This document shows positions 62,758 through 64,000 of a stretch of DNA of 64,000 nucleotides, piece after piece. The translations under genes and the position numbers were made by a program. The stretch spans positions 30,184,293-30,248,292 of the forward strand of contig NC_084469.1 in the NCBI RefSeq assembly GCF_027409185.1, given 5' to 3'. This DNA comes from Cynocephalus volans (taxonomy: Eukaryota > Chordata > Mammalia > Dermoptera > Cynocephalidae). Position 1 is the first letter of the stretch. Every line of letters begins with the position of its first letter. The notes below the pieces were generated by a model, which had not been told where the DNA came from, did no database searches, and saw only the letters and a program-made list of their open reading frames with translations.

Positions 62758-64000
62758 GGGTTCAAGATGGCGGCGGCTGCGGCGGCTGGCGCGGAGTAGC
62801 TGATGTGTAAAAGGCGGCCACTGGGCCTCAGGCAGCCGGGAAACTTGTGGACCTTCCTCTCACCATCTCTTAAGGGAGGACTACAGCTGCTGGCCGGTTG
62901 TGGGGGCTCAACGCCACTTTGCCCCCGGCAGGAGAGGCTGCCTCAGTTACAGGTAACAGCTTTGAAGTGTGGAGCAGGAAAAGAACTGATTCTTAGCTGC
63001 AAAAGTGAGTCTTGAAACAGGGAACACAGCGCCAGGGCTGCTGTGGATGCAGCCAGGATCCCGGAGGCCGGGGCTGCGCTGAAGGCGGCCAGCTGCCCTA
63101 TTCAGGATTCGAGGTTTCAGGCCGGCATTAAAGAAGACTCCCGGGAGCGCCCGAGCCGCACCGCGACTGAACAGCCCGAGGCGGCAGCGCCGAGAACACG
63201 GAAGGTGACAAACCAGAGACAGAGAGCGAACACCCGACATGGCACAGCACTGTGAGTGATCCCTGGCACAGCTCTGTTCGGGGGGTGGATGCCCACGTGG
63301 CTCCCGCCTGCACCACAAGGCCACTCACCTCCCGGTGCTGCCTCCATTTTCCCAGGTGCGGGCAGCTCCGCCCTGCTCGGCCATCAGTGATCCCATTTGC
63401 TTGGCCTGGCGCGGGGCTTTCTGGAGCCTGCGGGCCGGCCTCCTCTCCCACTCCCTCCGGGGTTCTCTGGCACGGCTGGGGGCGTGGGGTGTCCCGACCA
63501 GTGTTGGGAGGGTAAGGAAGTACAGGCGGGCCGACTGTCACTCCACCACACCCTGGACTCTGGCCCCGGTAAACTTCCTGTTACTGGGAGGCAGATACCA
63601 TCTCTGCGACCACCAGTTTGGAAAAAAGCCTAACGAATTTCTGGATTGGAATAGTGTGGTAGGAGAATTCCCAGGTCCGCTTGAACCTGCCGGAGAGCAG
63701 GCTGCAGGTGGGCACTAGACTCGGTTTATACCGGCGGGATACAAAGGTGAACAAGACCCCAGAAAGATCTACACAGTGCTACAAAGGCACCCAGAGAGAC
63801 CGGTCGTCGGTGCCTAGCAGAAACCTGGTAGACTTCCTGGGCGAGGCGGTGCTGAGCAGGGTCTTGAAGGCCCAGCTGATAGACGAGGGGTGCAGAAGAC
63901 ACACCCCAGCCCAGCACAGTGTGCACAGAGGGGGGAGACGTGCGGCCAGGGAGGCGGAGACTCGACAGAAACCACACACCCGGTGGGGTCGCCACTGCAG
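62758..64000 (+). mobile_element. L1 5' UTR, plus strand, running off the window
   Basis: Abrupt change to GC-rich, CpG-rich DNA starting GGGTTCAAGATGGCGGCGGC, the form of an L1 5' end. No OR-unit sequence remains. Open frames of up to 137 codons on both strands reflect GC content, not genes. It is either the inverted 5' part of the L1 to its left or the start of a separate plus-strand L1. Confidence 0.75.
62764..62774 (+). promoter_or_regulatory. YY1-type site at the L1 5' end
   Basis: AAGATGGCGGC lies seven bases from the presumed first L1 base. Human L1 has a YY1 site at the same place that fixes the transcription start (known for human L1; inferred here). Confidence 0.5.

Noticed and set aside
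62758-63300. CpG-island promoter of a host gene
   Set aside because: It begins with the L1-type GATGGCGGC start directly against L1 sequence and contains no exon I recognise.
63128-63541. 137-codon minus-strand frame and neighbours in the GC-rich right end
   Set aside because: GC-rich L1 5' UTR; overlapping open frames on both strands and no domain.

Overview
This is mammalian nuclear DNA: AT-rich, dense with decayed L1, MIR and L2 elements, carrying single-exon olfactory receptor (OR) genes and no bacterial-type gene organisation. I noticed no Alu element. The one clear SINE is tRNA-Ile-like, and the youngest L1 has a non-anthropoid 3' end. Together these suggest a colugo or a strepsirrhine primate; that is inference. 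The three OR genes belong to subfamily OR1A (human OR1A1/OR1A2, chromosome 17p13). They are the only protein-coding genes I can support.

Layout. The window is a tandem array of one OR-bearing unit. Unit 1 runs from about 178 to 22.6 kb (OR gene 7946-8875). Unit 2 runs from about 22.7 to 42.0 kb (OR 27292-28221). Unit 3 runs from about 42.0 to 60.4 kb (OR 46643-47572). All three genes are intact, 309 codons, on the minus strand. Each unit carries the same older insertions in the same order: L1, an L2 3' end, a 5'-inverted L1, L1M pieces, the OR gene, a second L1M interrupted by a 0.7-kb unrecognised block, a MaLR-type LTR, a tRNA-derived SINE, two MIRs, then the next L1. Unit 1 alone has an extra 3.17 kb (about 3598-6772).

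History readable in the sequence. Two rounds of duplication are visible. In the older one, two units arose and diverged; OR 1 differs from OR 2 and 3 by 15 residues. Same-orientation L1s at the unit edges are the likely recombination substrate. In the recent one, 14.5-33.9 kb is repeated almost perfectly as 33.9-53.2 kb. The middle unit is therefore a chimera: its left part, including the OR, matches unit 3, and its right part matches unit 1. The switch lies between 33831 and 33947, inside the MaLR LTR. This is what one unequal crossover gives, but an assembly error duplicating a 19.35-kb block would look the same.

The right end (59.5-64.0 kb) leaves the array. An old minus-strand L1 with an internal deletion is interrupted by a younger L1. 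That younger element's 3' part is on the minus strand and abuts a GC-rich L1 5' UTR on the plus strand, either a twin-priming inversion or a second full-length L1 starting at 62758.

I found no previously undescribed biological system. The most informative signals are the resolvable crossover and the two identical OR copies.
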